Assembly: GCA_903813345.2 (NCBI GenBank)
Contig: CAIIXF020000001.1
Span: 10,141,598 to 10,205,597 of the forward strand
Direction of reading: 5' to 3'
Source: Owenia fusiformis
Taxonomy: Eukaryota > Annelida > Polychaeta > Sabellida > Oweniidae
Length of the DNA stretch: 64,000 nucleotides
Part shown: one piece after another, positions 1 through 12,500 of the stretch
Position numbering within the stretch: the stretch's first letter is position 1
Layout of the letters: each line of letters opens with the position of its first letter
Notes under the pieces: model-generated
Seen by the model: only the letters and a program-made list of their open reading frames with translations
Database searches by the model: none
What the model was told of the DNA's origin: nothing
Translations under genes and position numbers: made by a program

Positions 1-224
1 ATGACCTAACATCAACTTACTTATTGAGTAACATTAGCAGTATAAAATAAAACATTTTATAAGCTTATTGCCTCTTTAAATTGTTAATTTGATATGATTA
101 TGTTTACATTATTATTATAATCAGGAAATCTAGCAGGGTGGAGAGACTTTTATTTTGTGATACCATTGATTTTTGCAATATAGAAGTCTTAGATTAGTAA
201 AAGTTCTAGATTCATAATGAAGAG

Positions 225-460
225 TTCAAATATATTGAAATACATTGATGTTTTGCCCCGATCCCTGATCTAAATTCCATTTACAATGAAATAACCATTT
301 AGGTTTTAGTATGAAAATATATATTGAAAAACATTGATGGTTTGCCCTTATCCCTGATCTAAGCCAAAAGTCCTAGATTTAATATGAAACTACCATTCAA
401 GGCTTTAGTATAAAGAGGAGTAAAATATATTGAAAGACATTGATGTTTTGAAAGCAAAAT
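225..460. repeat. Imperfect tandem repeat, about 90-107 bp unit
   Basis: Three successive copies of a block containing AAATATATTGAAA, then ACATTGATGTTTTG, and in the first two copies CCCTGATCTAA. The copies start near 229, 315 and 421; the third is truncated. No coding potential is seen. The only ORF nearby (495-701) shows no recognisable domain. Confidence 0.7.
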
Positions 461-1446
461 CAATCAATGATATAGATAAATATGATACTGCATATTGGCA
501 GTATTCTATTCTAAGCAGATAAATATTCTAATATGTATATATATTTTTGGAATTCAAGAAAGTCTCAAGTCAGACTTTGGTACAAGTATCACCAGATCTT
601 TTTTCATGAAAGACAAAAAAACTGTTGAGCTGTTGAGGGCAGACATATTTTGTATATCCTCTAAGGATACCAATCCTGGCAAGAGTGATCAGATCATTTA
701 GATAATATTTCTATATTATGTCAATATGAGATTGTAATATACAGCTGTCACATGTTGGTTTACTGTCTTTAATATTGTAAAAATTCATAACTTATTGTGC
801 TCCTTTTTAAAATTGATTTAGCATACAAAATAATTCTAAGTTTGGGTCTAAAGGGGCAGCAAATGATAGTTTAACATGGTGGAATCAATATTTTCAAAAG
901 ACGTGTCAATGAGCCCTTTTTAAAATCTGAAAAAATATTGAGAGATGTCCGATTAAATATGGCAGTGTGTTGTTGTGAACTTGCACAACATGATTTTATT
1001 TAGATTAAATGTGTAATATCATAATAAAAACTAAGGCATTTGTCAGAGTTCTTCGAATTTCTAGATATACACATGATAAGGTAATTGGTAAAAAGCTACT
1101 CTCAGCTTATCTCTCTTATTTGCTGCCTCTTTAACCCTAACCGCATATAATCTATTCACATTATAATATGCATGTACTATGGAAATAGCAAGTGATTGAC
1201 ACAATGTCACATAAATAACCATATCTACTACAATAACCTATTCACCAAATAATATACAATTTCACATGCCTACAAGTACCATGGTTACAAAAAATCCACT
1301 AAAGCAGACAAAATATATGAGAAATACTCCTCAATCTGTACATTTTTTTCATTTTCTGATTCAGAGCCTGCAAAAGACAAGGTGAGGATAATATAAGCAC
1401 CTAGTGCAGAGTCATCAGTCATTTTTGAATTTGAATGTATGATATA

Positions 1447-1715
1447 GGGGAAATCCGTCTAACTTCGACGATGGGGTTACTTCGTCATAGGACTATTTTG
1501 ACCATGGGGCTATTTTCGACATTTGCTCACATTTCTGATTCACGAAGTCCACCATGTTTGTTTTTGAAAAATTTTAAATCTCCAACAGGCGAGATCTTAA
1601 TACAAGATGGATGACCCCGGAAATATGAATTATCGGCAATTGTCGAAATAACCCCATGGTCGAAGTAGCCCCATGACGAAGTAACCCCATACGTCGAAAT
1701 TCAATGGATCTCCCC
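1447..1715. mobile_element. Tc1/mariner-type MITE, TA target duplication
   Basis: Terminal inverted repeats of about 75 bp: the left end starts GGGGAAATCCGTC and the right end, read inward on the other strand, starts GGGGAGATCCATTG. Both continue through GGGGTTACTTCGTCAT. The element is bracketed by TA on both sides (1445-1446 and 1716-1717). It has no ORF. Subterminal motifs of the type GGGGTTACTTCG recur in the element at 21944-22200, so the two look related. Confidence 0.8.
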
Positions 1716-1719
1716 TACA

Positions 1720-3232
1720 TGTATTTTAAAATCAATTAAACAGGGTTAATGAAAGTTTTAAAAATGTAATTCATTTTATAGTCACATAGTGGGCATTAAA
1801 CCTCTCTCCCACATATGACATTTTGTACCACAAACATGTACATATAACATAATTTAAAACACAGCTGTTTGAATATGACTGTTGGCACCGCACCGAGGGC
1901 TCAATTATCTGCACCAGGTGATTTTAGCTGGCTCAGACTGCACAGGGTGTCGTTGGTGACTTGAAAAATGGCAAGCCACAACTTGGTTTGATTCTTATGT
2001 ACTGGATAAGCATGTAAACATTGCTCAAATAAAACAAAAGGTGATGGTCAAACTAAAAACATTTCAGATGCGTACCTGAGTTTTTACATGAAGGCAGATT
2101 GAATATCGATTAATTTTGTAACATGCTATTTAGCACAAAGAGAAACTCGCAAAAGGTTGCCATCTATTGACCTTAGATTATTTCAACTAACTTTGCCAGT
2201 ACATCTTACAATTCCAAGGAGTATATGAATGTTGGGTGTAAAAAAGCAGACTAATTTTGGAATGATGACAAACAATATTCCATACTTTCTAGCAGATCTT
2301 ATTTACAACTCTGTAAAAGATTTATAAAATACATTCAGAGTATTTATAATCTATTTTCGGAAAAATATATGTCTGAAAATTCTGTTGTGTATTAAACAGT
2401 TACAACTGCAACCATTCACCATAGTAACTGTAGAGTGAAACATCTAATGGCATTCTTATTAAACATATATTTTAAAAAATAGTATGCTATTTGTTTTTAC
2501 AAAGCTTTATAATGTACATGTATCAATATACAAATACACTTGAAATGTATTTTCTAGATTGGATAAAATTGGAATAAACGTACAAGTAGGTCAATATAAG
2601 CAAGGATGACCTTTGTATTTGGGACTCGCATCTGGGTTCTACCTTATTCCTCAAACCAAAAGCATGACATCTCAAAGAAGAAATGACAGAATTGGTACAT
2701 TTATGTCGGGCTACTTCATCAAACAAGTGCTAATTTACGCCATCATATCGTAAAATGAGACCAATGTCGTAATTATGACTATGGACTGTGGAACTATCAG
2801 ATATTAAAATACTATAGCTTGAATAATACATTCACTGGTATTTTGTTGCATTGCAATTTTATCAAAAGAGATGCTAACATCTAATTCACCGTAGTAATAT
2901 CTAACGATGTACATGTATCTGCAAAAAGTCATTTCAATAAAAAAAAATACGGATAAAAATATTTTGTTTGTATAAGTTAATGTTTCAACAAAACTATGTC
3001 AAAAACTCAGATGCGAGTAGGTAGTTACCAGTTTCACCACCAGGTGACTCATTCGGGTCAGATAACATGGCTGGTATAGTGGAAAGTTCCCCTTTAACTC
3101 AAATATTCATCAGTTTCAGTGGTTCAATTTTCATATCAACCTTATGTATCTAATAGTTATGCAAATCAAAATATGTCCAGTGAAAGAAAATATTATCTAT
3201 CCAATACAGAAAAGATATTTCACTTTTTGTGA
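1720..3232. other. Non-coding stretch, no gene recognised
   Basis: AT-rich sequence downstream of the tetraspanin. I see no conserved protein. Two short exon-like blocks on the minus strand (about 1899-1966 and 3029-3070) are discussed under findings and rejected items. Confidence 0.5.
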
Positions 3233-3233
3233 T

Positions 3234-3239
3234 TTTATT
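3234..3239 (-). terminator. Candidate poly(A) signal of the tetraspanin gene
   Basis: AATAAA on the minus strand, about 295 nt downstream of the tetraspanin stop codon. It is the first canonical hexamer I noticed after the last exon. The position is plausible but unproven. Confidence 0.4.
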
Positions 3240-3532
3240 TAATGACGATTATTCCTACTCGCACCTATTCTAATAAAGCTTCTGACAAAAAATTAACATT
3301 TTTAAAAAATGTAAAATAAAATCATGGTTTATACTTCCATATCATCCATTTCAATATCACAGAATTGCAGATGCAACAAAATAATACCATGGTGATGACA
3401 CATCTTTTTGATATCTCTCATTCATTTTTCTTCAAAATGTACATGTAATACTCCGCAAATATGACTATATATGATTATGGCTCCTTGTAGTCATGATGAT
3501 GATTACTTTGATGTGGTCATGGCCATTCAGAT

Positions 3533-3586
3533 CTATTCAAACTGGTCATAACCGGAACCTGTCCCCACGTCATCCTTAAAGCTTGG
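3533..3586 (-). CDS. Tetraspanin terminal exon with GYDQF tail
   Basis: 17 codons plus TAG, entered through a good acceptor (TTTCTGTTTCAG). It reads PSFKDDVGTGSGYDQFE in the same phase (0) as the strong GTAAGT donor of the preceding exon. The cytosolic tail thereby ends in GYDQF, a Gly-Tyr-x-x-hydrophobic signal of the AP-complex type; the tetraspanin CD63 also ends in such a signal. Joining is inferred over an intron of about 6.3 kb. The alternative is that exon 5 reads through its donor to a nearby stop. Confidence 0.6.
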   Translation of the reverse strand, partial: PSFKDDVGTGSGYDQFE

Positions 3587-6500
3587 CTGAAACAGAAAGC
3601 ATTTGGTTTTTATAATCAAAAGCAATTAAACATGATACATGATAAGTATTGTTTGTAACTACACACTGTTCACAAAAGGAACTAACTGTGTCTAGTTGAT
3701 AGCACATAATACATGCATACCATATCATACCAAATTGTAGCTAAACTTCGGAACTTTTTTCATAGTAGGGGGGATTTATTTCAAGTTTGTAGAAAATATG
3801 AAGGTACATAACATAGACACTGCATGTATTGGCATTGAAGGACCTAATCCACCACCATTCAATAATCAATATAGGTAGGGGGACATCTAAAGATGGTACA
3901 ATTTTTTTTATCTTTATTGTTAGGTTATTGGTTTATTTTCAGCCTAAACACATATTATATAGTTTACAATAATGTTGAGGACCTAGGCTAAAGAATCATT
4001 AATGGGGCCCCTCATGACGTAAACTTTTGTTAAAAAAATAATAAGACAGTTCAGTATGTGAAATGTACAGCAATGACAGATGGATGGTATCCAGGTCAGC
4101 CATGTTACCCAGAGTATGAATGATGAATCTTGGGATGGGGGTGATAGGGTCATTGTAATATCCCATCTATGGATATGAATATAATGGCAGCATTGCTCTT
4201 TACCCCACTCATCTGAAGTTTTTTCGTTCAAACATTTAAAGAGTTTAGCTTTGCTAGTATCAAATACAACAAAACTAGACAGTGAAGGCTACTATGTAAT
4301 GAAGCCGAAGTGTTCTCTGGGGCAGTGCCATGAGATAGCATGTGACAATTTGGAATCATGATTTCAGTTCAGAATGAAAAAACACCATTCACTAAAATTT
4401 TTGTTTTTTCATGCTTTAGAACATAAATGCATCTACAACAAAATAAGATAAGAAAAGACTGTCAACATTTCAGATATTTGACTGAGATGGAGAATTATTT
4501 GCCTAAAACAAGGTACACGGTATGTACAGTACATTGAGATTGGATTGAGAGAGTTCCCTTATTTACTATCTCCATAATCACGGTGCCCGATACTACCCAA
4601 CGTAAATCATTCCGGACTTGTTTTTCACTTGTTTTTCATAACCATTTGGACTCATTTTGAAAGGGAATGAGATGAGTCATTCAGCAGAATGGCTCAAAAA
4701 GATATTGCAATTCAATCGTTTAGAAAAATACATATATTAACTTCTACCTAAGACATTCTTTTTCATACCCACGTATCTATTTTGGCGATTGTGCCATCAT
4801 AGATCATATTTATCGGCATTAAATAACAAAAAGTGCCAGAAATATGCTCTAAATCTCCATTAGTGTCATTTTACCAGGTTTAAACAAAAAATCATTTTAT
4901 ATCGTGGAACACTATCCACTACATTAAAGATCGTGTTAATATCTTAAGTATCTGTACCTTCAATTTGCCATAAATGTCCGAAATGAAAAAAGTTGAGTTA
5001 ACGACGGCGAATGGTCATTATTCTGACACGGACTTGTCTTGTTATCACTGGGTGAACGACTGTGAATTGTAAACTTAATGCTTTCGACGTAATAAAAATA
5101 TAATGATTTGGAATTGTCTTGTATTCATACGTTCTGTTGCTTGATAATTTGTCTATTCTTTTGGAAAAGTTGCATTTGGTATGTTTTTGTATTCTTTTCA
5201 AAAAATATGTGGGGCTCAAATTATTACTGTAAGTTTACAGTAAATCCTGTCTTAGTGGACACCTCTCTCGTAAAGAGGTAAAACCTATAGATTTAGGCCA
5301 TTAAATAATTTAGTGCATTGAAAGTTAAAGGGAGAGTCTAAAGTTGTTAACAATCCAGAGGCAAACTAGTTGATTTTTAACAGTGTAATGACCTTCGTTA
5401 TCAAGTCGCTACTATAGTCTCAGCTGTGGTGGCTAACCTTTATGGCTCAGGGGTAGAACGTCTGACTCGAGAGCGGGAGGTCCTGGGTTCGATTCCCGTA
5501 CGGGGCGTTGAATTTAGCACATCCTCTTTCGAGTAGTATCTGGCTTGGTACACTATAGCTCCCTGACTAGCGTGCCCAGGGGCCGTTACAACAGTAAATA
5601 ACGATTAAAACTGATTATTTCTTCTCAACTTTCACTAGACTTCTTGCTTAGCATTAATGTGAGCATGGAAGTCAGTTTAAAGCCAATAAGGGTGTTTTAA
5701 AGTCTTATTTGAGGCAAACTTATGCTCACATTTTTCATATTCAAAATAGCGACGAGTGTCTTTAAAAAAGCGAAGAGGCAAAACACAAGATAAAGTAAAA
5801 AATCAATTTTTCTCTCTACATGCATTCTTGCCCCTTGAAAGTATCAAGTAAAGAACAATAACGACAATTGCTACTCATTTAAACCATTTTAAATCATGAT
5901 TTTCGTTCACAATATGGCTACTTTCATTATGAATCGGTGTATTCATTGGATACAAGGCAGGCTGGTGATTATCTATCAAAATGAGCAGAATCGCTCACAT
6001 CCCGAAAATAACAAGACTTTAGCAAACAGTTGGACAAAAAAGGCGTTTGCGGGTGCCTGAAGTAAGGGTATATAGTATGGTAAGTTATCTAATTGTATTA
6101 TATTTACATAAAGTCAAGTGAAAGCAATTTTATAACCAAATTTACAAACATACCTCTACTTTTTTCCATAAATCAAGTCCAAATGGTTATGAAAAACAAG
6201 TCCGGAACGATTAACATTGGGTAGTATCGGACACCGTGATAATGATTTAGGTTAAAAGAGAGAGTAAAGTTTAGCATGTATTGCCTTGGTAAGAACCATG
6301 ACTAGCACTTACACAAAAATTTTATGATTTTTATAACAATTAACAGTACCATAAGTACGTCAATGAATAATGAGTTTACGATAAGAACCACCACCAATTT
6401 TGAGGTAAATCCAGGGGTACATCTAAGTAAGCATATTGCCAGTCAGTTTACCTGAGAATTTGTATTGTCTCCAGGTGTTTCAGATTTAGGATTTAGCTGC

Positions 6501-9500
6501 ATTTAATCAAAAGAAATGACTTCAACCAGATAGTGACAAACATAATCTATCAAGAGCTTTATACATCATGCAAAATCACTATCAGTATCAAGCGAAGGTA
6601 ACAGCCGTAACCTTCGCACCTTAGATTGCGGATGGTAATTGACGATTTAGATATTTTTAGTGTTCATTGCATTGAATTAAACTACTTTATAGTTGACATG
6701 ATGATAATTCGATGCAATATCGAAATCGACATTTACCATCCACCATCTTACAGTGAAGGTCAAAGCCATTACTTTTGCTTGATACTGACTGGTGAAAATG
6801 AGAATTTTGCTTCATTATCTCAAAATATTTGTGTCTTTATTATTAATTCTGCATACTACATATTCCTTCTGTGCATGCATGCCTCAATAATGCCTTCTTT
6901 ATTATTCTGAACCACCTCTTCCAAGCCAATATATTTTGATTGGCCGAACATAAATAGTGCCTGGCTTACATTGGTGCCCCCACTTCCTACATGCCTATCA
7001 TATTTTGACCCTCCCCCCTTAGAAATAAGAATAGTTCTTGTCTTATTCTGCACCTCCCTTATATGGATACCCCCTCCCTCATATATGCAATGCTTGCCTT
7101 ATACTGCACCTCCCCTCTGGACCTCCCCCTATATGCCTGTCATTGTCTAGTGCCCCTCTCTATACATGCCTGCCTTATTCAAGTCCCCATACTATGATAC
7201 ATGCCTGTCATACTCCAATGCGCCCCCCCCCCCCTCCCTTATATGCCCTGACTTATTCCTGTGCCTCCTCCCACACATGCTTCACTTACATTTATGGAAT
7301 GAGATGGAAATGTTATGCTACTAAGCTGCAAGTACATTAATAAACAGGCAGCTCATCTAAGATATTGTAGAGTGGGGCCTGCATCCTTACCATCTATGCG
7401 AACAGGGAATTGCAATACAATAATAATCAACAATAATTTGGATGGAAAAAGCCTATATTCATATATACACGTACACTACTATTATACAACATATGCTGAG
7501 AGACAAAAATACACCTAACGTGTACTATAAGTAATGGCCCAGTGATCTCTCCATGTCACTTCTACTGGGAGCCCCTACTTGAAACCAAATGCCACCCAGT
7601 TGGCACCTTGTACTTCAACTTCTGATTTGAAAAATAAGTCAAGTAAGCAGCCATCTGGAGATTTTTTAAGATTTGAAAAATTGCACCCAGTTGGGGAGAA
7701 CTGTGGCCATTTTGAAAATTCTGCCATGTACATCGTTCCACAAAATACATGTACACTCTAAAAACGAGTGTTGTTATGTTAACGTGTTAATGTGTTTGTT
7801 TTTGGTATATTAACACATTGATGCGTAATTACAGGAGCTTTTTTAACACGAGGCGTTTGCTTTTTAACTACGTTTTTGACAAGCGTTTTTCCTGTGTTAA
7901 GCGTTAAATAACTGTTTTGGATTTTCTTTGAAACACTTTTATTAACACTGTAACACTTGAAAAACGCATTTAAACTATCAACGCTTCAAAAACGCCTCAC
8001 GTTTATAACGAGATGCGCATACGCAGTCTTTTCTAACGATATCCGGTCACAAGGGCAGGCCTGTCAACTGTCCCGCAATTTGCGTATTTGTCACGCATTT
8101 GCTGAATAATTTGAAGTCACGCCAGTTATTTTTGCGTGACAGAAAATGTCACGCAAATACGCATTTTATCTGGTAATTGTCAAGCAAAAATATTTCTGTA
8201 GAAAATTTTTTAAAAACGATCGTCTACACAGCAAAAATACGAACGACGGGAAAAAACGTACGCATTTCGTTCGGAATTTTCACGCGAATTACGGATATGT
8301 CACGCATTCCGTTCGAAATTTTTCGTACCTATAATACCAAGGAACACGATAGACATGTATATTAAATGATACACTAAATGTGTGTCTCATAATTCCCACA
8401 TGAAAAATGTCAAGATGCTTCGTTGATATTTCAAAATGGCGGATGTCCAACCCGAATAAACACAAAGCGTTGAAATACATTGTTGATCGCATTCCTTGGT
8501 ACTACGGATATTCGAAGAGAGAAAAAGTGAACCATTGAATAAAACTTGAAAAAATGAAGAAACAGATATTACCAATTTTGTCTGCACCCTTATGACAGGA
8601 TATTTTTAAGTGTTTCAGAAGTGTTTAACATTAACACTTTTTTTAACACATTGTTGGAGATAAACACGTTTCGTATTAATTATCTGTTGCAAGCCCTGAA
8701 ACACGTTTTTGTGTTAAAAAAAAAACACATGAACATGTTATAATGTATAATTTAAATACACTTAAATATTAACGTCGAAACGTGTTAATTAATATAGTAT
8801 TAACATTAAAACGTGTTAATTATCTGTTGCAAATAAGTGTTAAAACAAGCGTTGTTTTGGCGTTTCCAGTTTTTAGAGTGTAGTCCCAACAGGGTTCTCA
8901 CCAGGAAATTTTTAGATCCCAGATTTTTAGCGGTATTATGACTACTTTTTTCGTGGTATCGTGACTACTTCTCCCCCATGTGAGATCAGAGATATCCTAT
9001 TAGTATACTTTTCAACATACTTCTTAAGATTATCTTGCTATTTTAATCCCAATATTTATTTCTAACACCCCAGTCACATTTGTCGCACGGCGGCCGTAAG
9101 TCGACCGCAGATCAATTAAATCAGTGTATTTCTGCGGCGAGCGTAGGAATAATAACTCGGAGTTATAATATTTGTTCATTTCTGAGGTCCCCGTAGAAAT
9201 CAACTGGCTCAACAAGATTGAATCATTATTTGTCAATGTTTCACGATCACTTTTCATTTGGTATTACATCCTAGCACTATGAATAACATTTATAAATTGT
9301 CCTGATGTAAATAAAATGAAAAAAAGTATTATTTATCAACAGAAATTTAAAATTCACCGTGCAGCTGCCGTGGGAAATGTGACTGCAAAAATGATAGACC
9401 GCACGGCGGCCATGGGAAATGTGACTGGGGTGTAAAAGGTTTCTGACTTCCTATGCCTTGTTTGTATCCAGTTTTATGTATTTTCTCAAGAGTTTTACCG

Positions 9501-12500
9501 CAAATAATGTGACAAAAATGTAAAATTAGACTCCGGAAAAAACACTTTAGACTCCAGAAAAGCTATTAGACTCTGGAGCAAGAGGGTTTTAAGACATTAA
9601 AAGCCTAGTTGGAACCCTGCCCAAACATTGGCCCACTCTTCTTATTGCTTACTGAGTTATTTCCCTGGAGAAGACTGAGAACAAAACCAGATGTTTGATG
9701 AATTTTTCTGATTGTTCTGTAAGATACAAGATACATCTTGTTGAGAATTTATTATGAGGTATAATCAGTGATTTAATATTGCTTAGAGTACATGTATGTA
9801 TTGTACAGTATTTGTGTTTTTCATGCATTATCCTATTGCACTTTCAAATTGTTCAACTGATGAAATATCTTGACTGAGGCGTTTCTTTAAATTGTCATTA
9901 TTTATGATGATTACTTACATATGCACTTTCTAATGTTCCCTCTTCCTTCATCCTCTTGAACTTACAGCCAAGTACCAAGATTCCAATTAGCTGTAACAAT
10001 AAATCACAGGTATATAACTGGAGAGCATGTTTTATGTGGTATATCAACATGATAATCCATGACATTTCATTTCTTCTCAGCCCTGAGATGTGTTTCAGGT
10101 GAAACAGAAAGATGCTATGAGTATCAGAATGATGGTATATGCTTATCTCTTCAGTCAATAGGATAGTTTCTAAAATGCAGAAAAAGCAATGGAATCTAGT
10201 GCTGCCATCTTTTATTCAGCTTTTAATTTGGGCTAGAGTTCCATTCACATGCTAAAATCTTGGAAAAGTGGCTTAATTTCATGATTTATCAAAGAGTCTT
10301 AGTTGAATCTATATAAAACTTGAATGATATACCTCATGGTGACCCTGTTTATGTACATGTTGTGATTAAACATGCAAATGTTGGTTGACATACAAATAAT
10401 CCAAGGTTTTAAAGAATTTTAGCATTGCATCTATGGAGATTTGGCCCAAGTTTTTTTTAAATTGTCATGGAAAATTATTCAAAATACATAACTGTGTAAA
10501 TCAAAGCTAATATAGGAGAAAACAGTTCACTGAATTCAAAGATGCCATTTAAAAGAAGGTAATGTAAGCCATTGGAAGTCTAATATGTAAATCTCTTAAA
10601 ATCTCACGAAAAACGAGATTTAGCAAGATTTCAAAAGCTATATGGAAACTATACTATCACAATAGTCTTTGAATTATTCAAAATTCCTGATATATTGCAG
10701 CATACCTACAGAATAGAGCTGTGTTCTCAAAATATCCAAAAACAAGACATTAACATGCAAAATGTCACTGCCTGCCATTTACTTAAGACACTGAACACCA
10801 ACTGCCAAATGCCAAACACCAACTTCCAAACACCACTATAACCACGCGGTAGTATCTCTTCGGGACGTATCGAAACCACTCCGTCCCGAAAAACCGTTAA
10901 TTTGAATTTAAAACCTACCCCAGTGTTTGAAAATCAAGGATTGTGGGTCTCACACTTCACTGTTTTTCTTCAAACTTGTTCCGTACAAAGCTTCACAGAA
11001 ATACCTTTCAGTCGATTCATTGTTTTCGTGTACAAAGTACCTCGTTTTAGCGGCGTTTTGGTCCCCAGCTGTGAGATAAAGCAAATTTTCATAACTTTCA
11101 ACTGTAAGTCAAGTTATCTCGCCAGTCTTTTACCCATTCTCGCCCATAATTTCAGAATGGACTCCCATTACAACCTTCCATCGCTACGTCTTGACTTTTG
11201 GGCATCAAACGCAGCAGTTTCTAAATCATCCACACATCTCTTCAAATTTGACCAATACGTCCCGTCATCTTCCACTACGCCCCGCCGAGTCTATCACTAT
11301 ACACGTAGAGTTGCATTCTAAAACAATTTGTCCATCGATGTGTCCGTTTGTAGGTTGCCATTGTCGATTCTAAATACCAATCGGATTGTGTTTTAAGATT
11401 TACCCATTCTTGTCCATTTTCAATATACCTATAATAGGGTGGTCCAAAATCGGCGGGGCGTAGTGGAAGGTGACGGGACGTATTAGTCAAATTTTAAGAG
11501 ATGTGTGGATGATTTAGAAACCGCTGCGTTTGATGCCCAAAAATCAAAACGTAGCGATGGAAGCTTGTAATGGGAGTCCATTCTGAAATTATGGGCGAGA
11601 ATGGGTAAAAGACTGGCGAGATAACTTGACTTACAGTTGAAAGTTATGAAAATTTGCTTTATCTCGCAGCTGGGGACCAAAACGCCGCTAAAACGAGGTA
11701 CTTTGTACACGAAAACAATGTATCGACTGAAAGGTATTTCTGTGAAGCTTTGTACGGAACAAGTTTGAAGAAAAACTGTGAAGTGTGAGACTCACAATCC
11801 TTGATTTTCAAACACTGGGGTAGGTTTTAAATTCAAATTAACGGTTTTTCGGGACGGAGTGGTTTCGATACGTCCCGAAGAGATACTACCGCGTGATAAC
11901 AACTTGTGGTGACACATTACCATTTCAGAGAAATATAATGGTATGCACTAATAACTGACATTTTCAGAATAAGTTATATTTCTTTAGTTTCCAGTTGTAC
12001 AGATTATCAAAAGTTGCAATTGAAGTCCAAAAATCACATTTAGACCATAAACTTGTGAGAAGATTCTAAAATTGTTCTTTTCACAGAAATGTTTGACAAA
12101 ACAGTCATATAAAGTATCACTAAAAGCTCCTTTTAAATAACAATGATTATGACAAATCACCTCAGATGGATTGATATTAGATAGCTAAAATGGAATGGAA
12201 AGGTAAATATTTCTATAAATGTGTTAAACATGAGAAAAATAACAATAGAAGTGATCAATTTCAGTCAAAATTCAGTTTTTAAATTGTCTTAGAGAGTGAC
12301 CAGATCAGCTTGACCTAGAAGTTTTAACAAAGGCCATCAATTTCATTCCAAATATGGAAAGTGTAAAAATAGAACTGTCAATCAAATTATACTGTGGAAG
12401 AAAAAGTTGTACATGTTATCTGATCTTGATTTTCTTGGACCCAGACTTGAAGTTTTATAACAATGCTCAAAATTTAATTTGTGAACACTAAAAAACTATT

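Noticed and set aside
1899-1966. Minus-strand terminal exon reading TNDTLCSLSQLKSPGADN
   Set aside because: Weak acceptor and no partner exon; short open stretch could be chance.
5443-5520. A functional tRNA gene
   Set aside because: A and B boxes are present, but no 5' acceptor strand pairs with the 3' part and a long non-tRNA tail follows; a SINE fits better.
7038-7340. Proline-rich 100-codon ORF
   Set aside because: It is a by-product of the pyrimidine-rich minisatellite.
10902-11710. Protein-coding ORFs of 139 and 75 codons in opposite strands
   Set aside because: They are the two arms of the fold-back element and are mirror copies of each other.
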